A stretch of 64,000 nt of DNA from an uncultured Prevotella sp. (GTDB taxonomy: Bacteria; Bacteroidota; Bacteroidia; Bacteroidales; Bacteroidaceae). Below are positions 26,238 through 34,590 of the stretch, piece by piece (position 1 is the first letter of the stretch; each line of letters opens with the position of its first letter). Below the pieces are notes generated by a model. That model had not been told where the DNA came from, ran no database searches, and was given only the letters and a program-made list of their open reading frames with translations. The stretch lies in the NCBI GenBank assembly GCA_902495455.1, contig CABUXJ010000013.1, forward strand, positions 3,358-67,357, given 5' to 3'. The position numbers and the translations under genes were made by a program.

Positions 26238-26316
26238 TTTGTACCTGTAACTTTTAATTTTAAACTTGTAACTTTATGAATACCGCTGTGGCTTGGACTT
26301 TAAACTTGTAACTTTA

Positions 26317-26400
26317 AACTTTAAACTTGTAACTTTATGATTTGCACGCTGCTACGGACAAGGGCGATGCGTGAAATCATAAAGTTACAAGTTTAAAGTT
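26317..26400. repeat. 27-bp perfect inverted repeat in AACTTGTAACTTTAA-word tract
   Basis: The arms at 26317-26343 and 26374-26400 are perfectly complementary over 27 bp around a 30-nt loop. Additional partial copies of the word AAACTTGTAACTTTA precede it at 26261-26315. It lies between uxaA and the antiporter gene (both minus strand). It may terminate the uxaA transcript, but no T-run follows the stem. Confidence 0.85.
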
Positions 26401-26417
26401 ACAAGTTATAAGCCGTC

Positions 26418-27911
26418 TTACAGCGTCACTCCATTCTTGAAGATGGCAATCTCGCGATAGCCGTTGACCTCGTTGCGGGCTTTCTCGCCGCTTGCCACGG
26501 CCAGAATTTTGTCAATAAACTCCGGAACGAGCTCTTGCATCGTGCGTCCCTCGATGAGCTGTCCAGCGCTAAAGTCAATCCAGTTGGGCTTGCGTGCGGC
26601 CAAAGTGGGGTTGGTCGCAATCTTCATCGTGGGCACGAATGTGCCGAACGGCGTTCCGCGTCCGGTGGTGAAGAGCACTATCTGACATCCGGCAGAAGCC
26701 AAAGCCGTGGCTGCCACGAGGTCGTTGCCCGGAGCGGAGAGCAGGTTGAGGCCTGTCGTCTCCAGTCGGTCGCCATATTCCAGCACACCGCTGACCGGTG
26801 CGCGGCCGCACTTCTGTGTGCATCCGAGAGCCTTGTCCTCCAGCGTGGATATACCTCCGGCCTTGTTGCCCGGTGACGGATTTTCGCCGACAGGTTCGCC
26901 GTGGCTGAGGAAGTACTCCTTGAAGTTGTTTATCATGCTGACTGTCTTGTCAAACAGTTCGCTTGTCTCGCAGCGGTTCATCAGTATCGTCTCGGCGCCA
27001 AACATCTCCGGTACCTCTGTCAGTATGGACGTTCCGCCCTGTGCCACAAGCCAGTCGGAGAACTCGCCGACGAGCGGGTTGGCCGTGATACCGCTGAATC
27101 CGTCGCTTCCGCCGCATTTCAGACCCACGCGCAGTTTGCTGACGGGGACATCCTCGCGGCTGTCTTTCTTTGCCTTGGCGTACAGTTCGCGGAGTATCTG
27201 CATGCCGGCTTCCACTTCGTCGCCATCCACTTTCTGAGTGACGAGGAACTTGATGCGCTCCTTGTCGTAGTCACCGAGCAACTGCTCAAACAACTCCGGC
27301 TGATTGTTTTCGCATCCCAGACCGAGCACGAGCACGGCGCCGGCATTGGGGTGGAGCACGATGTCGCGCAGAACCTTGCGTGTGTTTTCGTGGTCTCCGC
27401 TCAGCTGAGAGCATCCGTAGTTGTGGTGCCATGCGTAGATGGCGTCGATGCCTTCACATCCGGTCTCCTTTTTCAGTTCTTCGGCGAGTCGTTCTGCAAT
27501 GCCGTTGACGCATCCCACGGTGGGGACAATCCACACCTCGTTGCGGATGCCCACCTCCCCGTTGGCGCGGACATATCCGCGGAAGGTGCGCTTTTCGTTC
27601 TTGATGGTCAGCTGTTCGTTGACGGGATTGTATGTATATTCCAGCGTTCCTGCCAGATTTGTCTTCAGGTTGTTTTCGTTCACCCAGTCGCCGGCCTTGA
27701 GATTTTGGCGTGCGTGACCGATGGGATAGCCGTATTTTATGATGTCGCGACCTTCCTCCGTATCAGTGATGAGGATTTTGTGACCGGCAGGAGTGTCCTG
27801 ATTGCTTGTGATGGTCTTGCCGTCCACTTCGATTGTCTCGCCCTTGCTCTTCGGCTGAAGGCAGACGACGACGGTGTCGGCCGGATTGATCTTAATGAAA
27901 GTCTGTTCCAT
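26418..27911 (-). CDS. uxaA: Altronate dehydratase
   Basis: Dehydrates D-altronate to 2-keto-3-deoxygluconate in galacturonate catabolism. 497 residues, full length for the two-part enzyme. The N-terminal SAF-like domain (about 1-85) includes PAGHKI and YGYPIGHA. The C-terminal catalytic domain includes GYVRANGEVGIRNEVWIVPT, HHNYGCSQLSGDHENTRKVL, GLGCENNQ and LKCGGSDGFSGITANP with conserved cysteines expected to bind iron. TTGRGTPFGTFVPT is also conserved. No uxaB or uxaC is in the window. Its product feeds the KDG kinase and KDPG aldolase encoded at 33.5-35.3 kb. The LacI regulator downstream is the obvious candidate controller. Confidence 0.95.
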   Translation of the reverse strand: MEQTFIKINPADTVVVCLQPKSKGETIEVDGKTITSNQDTPAGHKILITDTEEGRDIIKYGYPIGHARQNLKAGDWVNENNLKTNLAGTLEYTYNPVNEQLTIKNEKRTFRGYVRANGEVGIRNEVWIVPTVGCVNGIAERLAEELKKETGCEGIDAIYAWHHNYGCSQLSGDHENTRKVLRDIVLHPNAGAVLVLGLGCENNQPELFEQLLGDYDKERIKFLVTQKVDGDEVEAGMQILRELYAKAKKDSREDVPVSKLRVGLKCGGSDGFSGITANPLVGEFSDWLVAQGGTSILTEVPEMFGAETILMNRCETSELFDKTVSMINNFKEYFLSHGEPVGENPSPGNKAGGISTLEDKALGCTQKCGRAPVSGVLEYGDRLETTGLNLLSAPGNDLVAATALASAGCQIVLFTTGRGTPFGTFVPTMKIATNPTLAARKPNWIDFSAGQLIEGRTMQELVPEFIDKILAVASGEKARNEVNGYREIAIFKNGVTL

Positions 27912-27955
27912 AATCAGTAGTTATTTTGTTTTTATTTGAATGAATCTTATTCTTG

Positions 27956-28011
27956 GGGAGTTAAGGAGTTAGAAGGGAGTTAAGGAGTTAGAAGGGAGTT
28001 AAGGAGTTAAG
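27956..28011. repeat. 19-bp tandem repeat (GGGAGTTAAGGAGTTAGAA)
   Basis: Nearly three head-to-tail copies start at 27956, 27975 and 27994. It shares the GGAGTTAA word with the flanks of the inverted repeat at 12281-12398. It lies in the gap between the LacI gene and uxaA; the rest of the gap (28012-28093) shows nothing further. Confidence 0.85.
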
Positions 28012-28093
28012 CCAAATGCTTTGTCACGTGATAAATCCCCAATGCCTTGTTCTTGCTTCCGTCCCGTTATGTCCGTTCCTTTGCGTCCCTTTT

Positions 28094-29161
28094 TCAGAGC
28101 TGCGTCCGTCGGTAGAAGTCGATGTTCTCCTTTGTCAGAATCTCTATCGGCATATAGTTGATCGGTGTCACTTCCTTCTTGAGCACGATGGCGTCAAACA
28201 GTGTTGCCACGCAGGAGAATCCCTGCATGAATGCGTGTTGTGCGATTAGAAACGAGATAGAGCCTTGTTTGAGGCACTCCGCATTTTTCGTCACCATGTC
28301 ATATCCCATTATCTGGACGTTCCTGCGGTTGCTCCGTTGGAGAAATCCGCCGACAATGTGGGCTTTGGAGTTGAACGTTATGCAGTGATGGACTTGAGGG
28401 TGTTCCCTGAAGAAGGTCTCAAGTATTTTGTCATATTTGTCTCTTCCTTCGTCCAGCGGCAGATTTACCTCGCAGATGGTGATGTGTGGGAAGTGGTCGC
28501 GCATGTAGTGGCGGAATCCGGTCTCGCGGTTTTCCTGCTGCTTGCTGGCCACGTTGCCGTTTTTCATCTGCTTCATGAGCATGATTTCCTTTTCCTTGGA
28601 CGCGATGAACATGAGCATGCGTCCGGCAAAATATCCGCTGCAGAACGAGTCCTGACCGTAGAATGACAGCGGTTTCAGGTCCGGCATATAGGAGTCCAGC
28701 AGGATGAACGGGATGTCACGGTCGTGGAGCTCGTCGGTGAATTTACGGGTGGCGTCCAATGTCGACGGTACGATGATGACGCCGTCGGGGTTTTCCTTCA
28801 GACACTGTTCCGTGACTTGTTTGAATGTCTCCGTGTTGAATCGCTTGTAGTACATCATCTTCACGTTGACGTGGAAGTCGCGCCGCCGCTCGCATGCATT
28901 CATCGCTCCCTCTTCGATTTCCTCCCAATAGGCTTCCGACTCGTGTTTCGGTATGATACAGTAGAAGTTGTAGGACTTGTTGTAGGCCAACGCGCTGGCA
29001 TACATGTTCGGACGGTAATCCATCTCCTTGAGCGCCTTTTCCACCTTTTCCCTTGCTGCCTTCGACACGTTGGGGCGGTTGTGCAACACTCTGTCCACTG
29101 TTCCGACAGACACTCCTGAAAGTCTTGCTATATCCTTAATTCTGATTTTATCAGTCGCCAT
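28094..29161 (-). CDS. LacI-family transcriptional regulator
   Basis: A 355-residue repressor-type regulator. The N-terminal helix-turn-helix and hinge are clear (IRIKDIARLSGVSVGTVDRV, then LHNRPNVSKAAREKVEKALK, about residues 5-48), followed by a periplasmic-binding-protein-like sugar-sensing domain (about 65-345). The sensor type resembles the LacI/RbsR class that binds a free sugar. It lies upstream of uxaA on the same strand, so a role in uronate metabolism is reasonable but inferred from position only. The 260-nt region upstream (29162-29421) has no obvious promoter match or gene. Confidence 0.93.
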   Translation of the reverse strand: MATDKIRIKDIARLSGVSVGTVDRVLHNRPNVSKAAREKVEKALKEMDYRPNMYASALAYNKSYNFYCIIPKHESEAYWEEIEEGAMNACERRRDFHVNVKMMYYKRFNTETFKQVTEQCLKENPDGVIIVPSTLDATRKFTDELHDRDIPFILLDSYMPDLKPLSFYGQDSFCSGYFAGRMLMFIASKEKEIMLMKQMKNGNVASKQQENRETGFRHYMRDHFPHITICEVNLPLDEGRDKYDKILETFFREHPQVHHCITFNSKAHIVGGFLQRSNRRNVQIMGYDMVTKNAECLKQGSISFLIAQHAFMQGFSCVATLFDAIVLKKEVTPINYMPIEILTKENIDFYRRTQL

Positions 29162-29421
29162 TCACTTGTTTTTATGGTTTATCCTTTCCTTTGTGGTCAA
29201 GCCGAACGCTTTTGTCCGATACCATTATGCCCGGCCTGCGATAAGTTTTCTGCAAAAATACCAATAATTCTCGAAATCCGATAACCGTGGCCCGATATTT
29301 TTCAAAATACATCCGCGGTGTGCTCTTTTTGTGATTTGGGGCAGGGGTGGATGCTTGTCTTTTTGATAAATAATGCCGGCATACCGTTAATCTCGATACA
29401 ATGTCCGACAGTCACAACGCT

Positions 29422-29715
29422 TTATATTTGCACTTGGATGCTGAGTTTACCACCCAAACCGCGTTCCACGATGTCTCGGAGTGTCTTAATAGTAAGATTG
29501 CTTCCGTCGTTTTCTATGCGTGAAATAAAAGTACGTTTCTTGTCAATGCGCTCTGCCAGTTCCTCTTGTGTGAGGTCGAGGCGGATGCGTGCGTCCCTGA
29601 CTTGCATACCAATCATTAGATCCGCAATCTCCTTTTCGTAATTTTCGCGTTCGACAGTTCCTTTTTTACCGATATATTTATCTTCCAGATCGGCTAATGT
29701 CTTAATGTCCTTCAT
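29422..29715 (-). CDS. higA: HigA-type antitoxin, XRE helix-turn-helix
   Basis: A 97-residue DNA-binding protein with an XRE helix-turn-helix in the middle (RIRLDLTQEELAERIDKKRT, then FISRIENDGSNLTIKTLRDI). It is encoded directly after and overlapping the toxin gene by 4 nt. Toxin-first order with an XRE antitoxin is the HigBA layout. It is expected to neutralise the toxin and autorepress the operon. Confidence 0.85.
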   Translation of the reverse strand: MKDIKTLADLEDKYIGKKGTVERENYEKEIADLMIGMQVRDARIRLDLTQEELAERIDKKRTFISRIENDGSNLTIKTLRDIVERGLGGKLSIQVQI

Positions 29716-30050
29716 ATTGTTTCCTCCTTGTCTTTATTGTCAAAGTATTCTTGCATCAATCTCTCCGCACGGTTTATCTCTTCTCGTGGAGTCCTTTGTG
29801 TCTTCTTTTGAAATCCGCTCAACAAGACGACCAATTTCCCTTCGTCAAAGAAGCAGAACACCCGGAAGATGTTGCAGCCAAACTTGATGCGGATTTCAAA
29901 AAGGCCGTTAGTGTTTTCTATGAATTTCAGATAGGTCGAAGGTATTCGTTCCAACTGCTCCACTATTCTTAGTGTTTGGATTATTTTTCGGATAACTTTC
30001 GGGCTTTGCTTATTTAAGAAATCCTCAAAATAATTTTTGTAGGTTATCAC
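29712..30050 (-). CDS. higB: HigB-type toxin (RelE superfamily, Gp49-like)
   Basis: A 112-residue small basic protein. YLKFIENTNGLFEIRIKFGC followed by NIFRVFCFFDEGKLVVLLSG and FQKKTQRTPREEINRAERLM is the pattern of the phage-derived Gp49-like/HigB family, ribosome-dependent mRNA interferases. Arginine and lysine residues likely to act in cleavage are present (RIKFG, GFQKKTQ). The start codon appears to be GTG at 30050; no ATG is available upstream in frame. The antitoxin follows with a 4-nt overlap. Confidence 0.85.
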   Translation of the reverse strand: MITYKNYFEDFLNKQSPKVIRKIIQTLRIVEQLERIPSTYLKFIENTNGLFEIRIKFGCNIFRVFCFFDEGKLVVLLSGFQKKTQRTPREEINRAERLMQEYFDNKDKEETI

Positions 30051-30072
30051 CGTCCTGTATTTCTTTATGGCA

Positions 30073-30080
30073 CAAAGGTA
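30073..30080 (-). promoter_or_regulatory. Predicted -7 element of the higBA operon
   Basis: TACCTTTG on the minus strand, 23 nt upstream of the toxin start. The DNA from 30081 to 30441 is AT-rich; I see nothing else in it. Confidence 0.55.
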
Positions 30081-30441
30081 ACGTAAAAATTACACACGGC
30101 CAAATATTTACTCTGTTTTATTGTGTTGACAAGTTGCGTATATCGCATTTTCACATTAATACGTGATGATATCGTCTCGTCCTGTCAATCAAATAGTGGG
30201 TGGCGGCCTGTTTTTATCAAATATTTCCATAGTTTGTCCGAAAAATTCTGAATTTAACGTCAAAATTCAGGGGCACTTTTCAAAATAAATCTCCAGTGGT
30301 TTCAAATATTCGAAATATGGCGTGTGTAATTTTCCGGATATTTATCCGTTTTATATCCGTTGACTTTTCAACTTGCTGATTTATAGTCATTTAAAAATCG
30401 TGGCGTTTCCGTTGTCTCGCTGTCGGGCTGCTATGGTCTCG

Positions 30442-30547
30442 CCGTAAGGGCCCCGTTGGTCTGCCGTAAGGGCCTTGTTGCATTGCAACGGGGCCGCCGT
30501 TGCATGATGACGGCGGCCCCGTTGCGCCCTCGGGAGGGCCTTACGGC
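30442..30547. repeat. GC-rich CCGTAAGG palindromic repeat, copy 2
   Basis: Bounded by GCCGTAAGGG on the left and CCTTACGGC on the right. A second GCCGTAAGGG is at 30464, and GTTGCAACGGGGC and GGCGGCCCCGTTG modules fill the inside. It shares these modules with 18995-19101 and 50812-51070. It lies 42 nt before the first copy of the 155-bp direct repeat. Confidence 0.8.
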
Positions 30548-30588
30548 AAGCAAAAGGTCGAGTTTTGGGTCGAAAACGGCAATCAAAA

Positions 30589-30743
30589 AGTGACGGAAAT
30601 CTCTGCTCCTGACACCTCGGGAGGCCCTCCCGGGGGTGTGGCGGCGCCCGGACGCGACATTTCTTGTGATAAAACCGGGCCGGAAATATACCCGTAAGGG
30701 CCTCCTGAGGCTGGAAAACGGCAAAAACTGACGACTTTCGCGG
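30589..30743. repeat. 155-bp direct repeat, left copy, upstream of the C10 peptidase
   Basis: Begins AGTGACGGAAATCTCTGCTC and ends TGACGACTTTCGCGG. An equally long copy at 33200-33354, in the same orientation, differs at about seven positions by eye (about 95% identity, no indels). The two copies bracket the C10 peptidase gene and its terminator. Internal palindromes (CCTCGGGAGGCCCTCCCGGG) make part of it hairpin-forming. Confidence 0.88.
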
Positions 30744-30919
30744 TGGCGGTTTTGTTAGAAAAAATGATGTCACTCTTTGCTCTTTTTTTTCTTAATATAA
30801 ATACGGTCTGCGGTCAAATTTTCGTGAACTACGATATTTTTGTGAGCAAATGTGCTGTCAGTTTGGACATTTTTTTTAAATTTGCACACACTAATGACGT
30901 CCTGTCTGCGCAGTTCTTA

Positions 30920-30969
30920 ATGGAGCTTGACGGCGCGGACAGGCATGGATTATAAAGAATAAGCTCCAT
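30920..30969 (+). promoter_or_regulatory. 5'-UTR hairpin before the C10 peptidase gene
   Basis: ATGGAGCTT (30920-30928) pairs perfectly with AAGCTCCAT (30961-30969), ending 14 nt before the ATG at 30984. A TAAATTTG element at 30877-30884 is the likely -7 box, so the stem would lie in the leader. A five-codon frame (ATG at 30945, stop at 30960-30962) sits in the loop. A regulatory function is speculative. Confidence 0.4.
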
Positions 30970-30983
30970 GATAGACTAAAATT

Positions 30984-33011
30984 ATGAGAAAACTAATGAT
31001 TTCGTCTTTAGCGGTAATGATGGTCCTGTTGTTTGCCGCACCGGCAATGGCCCGGCAGTTGAATCCGGAAGAAGCTCTGAGCCATGCACGTTCTGAAGGT
31101 CGGATGTTACGGCGCCATGCACCGTCATTGGCTTATTCATCCAAGATGACGCTGGCCTATACAGGCCGTCTTGAAGGAGTCAACTGCTACTATGTGTTCA
31201 ATGATGGCGAGAATACCGACGGCGGATTTCTTATCGTCGGTGCCGATGATCTCGCTCCGGCGCTGCTTGGCTATGTGCCTCAGGGTGAATTTGCCTATGA
31301 CCGTGCCCCTGCGGCCATGAAGTGGTGGCTCGGCCAGTATGAGTCAGGAATTAGTCAGGCTGTCGCAAAGGCGGAAAAGATTGCCGTGGCAAAAACATCC
31401 CGCCCGGCCGTACTGCCGCTTGTGACCACCACGTGGAATCAGAACGCACCGTATAACAACATGTGTCCGACCATTGGCGGGCAGCCGACATACACTGGAT
31501 GTTCGGCAACGGCGATGGCTCAGATCATGAATTATCATCAGTGGCCGTACATGGGATTCGGGTCTTGCAAATATACATTGGAAGAAAAGGGCCTGACCGT
31601 GTCTGCTTATTTCGATGATATATATGATTGGGCCAATATGCTTCCCGACTATTCCGACGGCAGATATACCCAGGAGCAGGCCGATGCCGTGGCCAAACTG
31701 ATGTATCATTGCGGAGCGAGCATAAAGATGGATTATGGAACTGATGCTTCCGGCGGCGGCGACTGGCTCATTCCGTTCGCTCTGAATGGACATTTCGACT
31801 ATGACGCTGACGTCAATGACTATTGGCGTATGTTCTATTCGGATGCCGAGTGGGAGAATATGCTTTATGAGGAACTTGCCGCCAAGCGTCCCACACTCTA
31901 CGTCGGCGTCACGGAAAATCAGGAAGGTCATGCCTTCGTGTGTGACGGGTATGATGGGAACGGGCTGTTCCACTTCAATTGGGGCTGGGGCGGTTCTTAC
32001 GACGGCTATTTCACAATTCATGGAGCCGGAGCCCTTGACCCGAGGGGCTCGGGAATCGGCGGTGGAACGGTTGGCTATGGATTTAATCAGCAGCAGCGGT
32101 GCATCATGGGCATAAAGAAACGCGAGGGATACCACCAGCCTAAAGTGATTATGGGATGTGCGGACGGCTATGTCGTAGAGTGCAGGGATGAGGCTGTCAC
32201 TCGCGACAGTGAGTTGCATTTGTCCGGAACAATAGCCAATTATTCAGCCGATACGGTCGTCGTTGAGCTTGGTGTCAAGTTCGTTGATGAAGCCAATGGG
32301 CGGGAGTATCTTTCTTATGTCGGTTATGTCGAACTGCCAATATTGTATGGAATCAGCGGTTTCCGCTTCTTCCCGTTGAATGTTCTGAAGAATGGTGAAT
32401 ATGAAGTCGTTCCGGTCTGCCGGCGTTATAGGACGGAAGATGAGTGGCAACCCGTACTTCTTCCTCCGGGAACTGAACGCCCCAAAATAACACTAACCGG
32501 CGAAGAACCGGCCGTAACGCTCAGCAGCCCGGTCTATGTCGGCGACATTTCGACATCTACGGCACCGGTCAACGACGTGGACCTGCATGTCACGGCGACA
32601 GCCAACAGAGCGGTGTCCGGCAGGACGATAACGGGATATATCGCAACATTGGATGGTGAGGATTTCATCGGCAATATCAGCGGAGAAGTGACTCTCAGTG
32701 CCGGAGAGACGCGCGAGTTTGTCTTTAGAAAAGATATGACCGGCATACTGACGCCCGGTGAGGTATATGTCCTCTACCTTTATGACAATCAGGATGATGT
32801 CTGGCTTGTCCCGTCGTATAACTATTTTTGTACGTTCATGGTGTCAGAACCGTCCGGAATGAGTGCCGTGAGGGAACTGGAGGACAACCGGGTGGATGTC
32901 TATGGCGTGTCGGGCCGGAAGCTGAGACGTGGCATGCCGAAGTCAGAGGCTCTTGACGGATTGTCTAAGGGTGTCTACATCGTAGGTGGAAAGAAGGTCG
33001 TAAGGCGCTGA
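30984..33011 (+). CDS. C10-family (streptopain-like) cysteine peptidase, T9SS-type tail
   Basis: A 675-residue secreted protease. A signal peptide (to about residue 23, AMA-RQ) is followed by a Spi-type propeptide (about 25-130), which keeps the enzyme inactive until cleaved. The catalytic domain follows: TTWNQNAPYNNMCP, Cys173 in YTGCSATAMAQIMNYHQWP, His316 in EGHAFVCDGYD, and FHFNWGWGGSYDGYF. The last third is beta-rich and ends in a T9SS-like C-terminal tail (VDVYGVSGRKLRR...GLSKGVYIVGGKKVVRR). It is probably exported to the surface or medium and acts on proteins. The gene stands alone between 155-bp direct repeats and has its own terminator. Confidence 0.94.
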   Translation: MRKLMISSLAVMMVLLFAAPAMARQLNPEEALSHARSEGRMLRRHAPSLAYSSKMTLAYTGRLEGVNCYYVFNDGENTDGGFLIVGADDLAPALLGYVPQGEFAYDRAPAAMKWWLGQYESGISQAVAKAEKIAVAKTSRPAVLPLVTTTWNQNAPYNNMCPTIGGQPTYTGCSATAMAQIMNYHQWPYMGFGSCKYTLEEKGLTVSAYFDDIYDWANMLPDYSDGRYTQEQADAVAKLMYHCGASIKMDYGTDASGGGDWLIPFALNGHFDYDADVNDYWRMFYSDAEWENMLYEELAAKRPTLYVGVTENQEGHAFVCDGYDGNGLFHFNWGWGGSYDGYFTIHGAGALDPRGSGIGGGTVGYGFNQQQRCIMGIKKREGYHQPKVIMGCADGYVVECRDEAVTRDSELHLSGTIANYSADTVVVELGVKFVDEANGREYLSYVGYVELPILYGISGFRFFPLNVLKNGEYEVVPVCRRYRTEDEWQPVLLPPGTERPKITLTGEEPAVTLSSPVYVGDISTSTAPVNDVDLHVTATANRAVSGRTITGYIATLDGEDFIGNISGEVTLSAGETREFVFRKDMTGILTPGEVYVLYLYDNQDDVWLVPSYNYFCTFMVSEPSGMSAVRELEDNRVDVYGVSGRKLRRGMPKSEALDGLSKGVYIVGGKKVVRR

Positions 33012-33075
33012 TGGACATGTTGCGGAAGCATGTAGAGGTGTGATCCCTTTCTGACTTCTGCAAGATTTCGTCACA

Positions 33076-33133
33076 AAAAGCAGCCGGTTTTATGGCGTTG
33101 GCAAACAGTTGCCTCATAAAACCGGCTGCTTTT
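33076..33133 (+). terminator. Intrinsic terminator after the C10 peptidase gene
   Basis: A 19-bp perfect stem, 33076-33094 with 33115-33133 (AAAAGCAGCCGGTTTTATG and its complement), around a 20-nt loop. The A/T-flanked stem resembles the hairpin at 18955-18989. Confidence 0.8.
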
Positions 33134-33199
33134 GTGGCGAAACCTTTCTCCTGTTTTTCTTATTCCAATATCGAATTGTCAAATAGAAAGGATTTAAAC

Positions 33200-33354
33200 A
33201 GTGACGGAAATCTCTGCTCCTGACACCTCGGGATGCCCTCCCGTGGGTGTGGCGGCGTCCGGACGCGACATTTCTTGTGATAAAACCGGGCCGAGAAAAT
33301 ACCCGTAAGGGCCTCCTGAGGCCGGAAAACGGCAAAAACTGACGACTTTCGCGG
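33200..33354. repeat. 155-bp direct repeat, right copy, downstream of the C10 peptidase
   Basis: Same orientation and length as 30589-30743, about 95% identical by eye. The homology ends abruptly on both sides (TTTAAAC before it, AGACTG after it), defining a unit. The remaining gap to the KDG kinase gene is AT-rich and contains that gene's promoter. Confidence 0.88.
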
Positions 33355-33475
33355 AGACTGTTTTGTAAAGATTATAGACATTGGGGCGGATTGGAAAAAT
33401 ATTCCGTCGTATTCAAATTTCCGTCCGCAAATGAAGATTTTGCTCATTTTGTTTCGCCGTTTGGGAAAATAATGG

Positions 33476-33483
33476 TATTTTTG
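33476..33483 (+). promoter_or_regulatory. Predicted -7 element of the kdgK-kdgA operon
   Basis: TATTTTTG, with a TTTTG box about 24 nt upstream at 33447-33451. It lies 53 nt before the ATG at 33536. Confidence 0.5.
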
Positions 33484-33535
33484 TAGTCACAAACTGATAA
33501 ATCTATCTATAAACAATAATAAAATATTACTTATC

Positions 33536-34558
33536 ATGGCTAAAGTGGTAACATTGGGCGAGATAATGCTCCGCCTTTCCCCCAACGGCAACGACCGTTT
33601 CATCCAGACAGATTCATTCCGCATCATCCCCGGTGGTGGTGAGGCTAATGTGGCTATCAGCTGCGCAAACTACGGACACGACGCTTATTTCGTAAGCAAG
33701 CTGCCTTCTCACGAGATTGGTCAGATAGCAGTCAACTCTCTGCGTCGTTATGGTGTCAACACCCAGTTCATCGCCCGTGGCGGCGACCGTGTCGGTCTCT
33801 ACTATGCTGAGACAGGCGCTTCGATGCGTCCTTCAAAGGTCATCTACGACCGCGCCCACAGTGCCATCGCCGAGGCTGATCCTTCTGATTTCGACTTCGA
33901 TGCTATCATGGAAGGTGCCGACTGGTTCCACTGGTCAGGCATCACACCCGCCGTTTCCGACAAGGCTGCCGAGCTGACCCGTCTGGCCTGCGAGGCTGCA
34001 AAGCGTCACGGTGTGACCGTTTCTGTCGATCTGAACTTCCGCAAGAAGCTCTGGACATCAGAGAAGGCTATCTCTATCATGCGCCCGCTGATGAAGTATG
34101 TCGACGTCTGCATCGGCAACGAGGAGGACGCAGAGCTCTGTCTCGGATTCAAGCCCGACGCTGACGTCGAGGGCGGACAGACAGACGCAGCCGGATATGA
34201 GGGCATCTTCAAGCAGATGAAGGAAGAGTTCGGATTCAAGTATGTCGTTTCTACTTTGCGTGAGAGCTTCTCCGCTACGTTCAACGGCTGGAAGGCACTC
34301 ATCTACGACGGCAAGGAGTTCTATCAGAGCAAGCGTTACGAGATTAACCCCATCATTGACCGTGTCGGTGGCGGCGACTCTTTCTCCGGCGGCTTGATTC
34401 ACGGTCTGCTCACAAAGCCGACACAGGGCGAGGCGCTCGAGTTTGCAGTGGCAGCATCGGCTCTGAAGCACACCATCAACGGCGACTACAACCTCGTCAC
34501 TGTCGCTGAGGTTGAGGCTTTGGCCGGAGGTAACGCCAACGGACGTGTACAGCGTTAA
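33536..34558 (+). CDS. kdgK: 2-dehydro-3-deoxygluconokinase (PfkB-family sugar kinase)
   Basis: Phosphorylates 2-keto-3-deoxygluconate to KDPG. A 340-residue PfkB-family kinase. The N-terminus VVTLGEIMLRLSPNG and the substrate region GGGEANVAISCANYGHDAYF are typical of KDG kinases. The C-terminal PfkB signature IIDRVGGGDSFSGGLIHGLL contains the catalytic aspartate. It is encoded 33 nt upstream of the KDPG aldolase, so the pair converts KDG to pyruvate and glyceraldehyde-3-phosphate. Codon choice is strongly biased towards common codons, suggesting high expression. Confidence 0.93.
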   Translation: MAKVVTLGEIMLRLSPNGNDRFIQTDSFRIIPGGGEANVAISCANYGHDAYFVSKLPSHEIGQIAVNSLRRYGVNTQFIARGGDRVGLYYAETGASMRPSKVIYDRAHSAIAEADPSDFDFDAIMEGADWFHWSGITPAVSDKAAELTRLACEAAKRHGVTVSVDLNFRKKLWTSEKAISIMRPLMKYVDVCIGNEEDAELCLGFKPDADVEGGQTDAAGYEGIFKQMKEEFGFKYVVSTLRESFSATFNGWKALIYDGKEFYQSKRYEINPIIDRVGGGDSFSGGLIHGLLTKPTQGEALEFAVAASALKHTINGDYNLVTVAEVEALAGGNANGRVQR

Positions 34559-34590
34559 TGACACATTATTTAAATATTAGATAAAGACAA

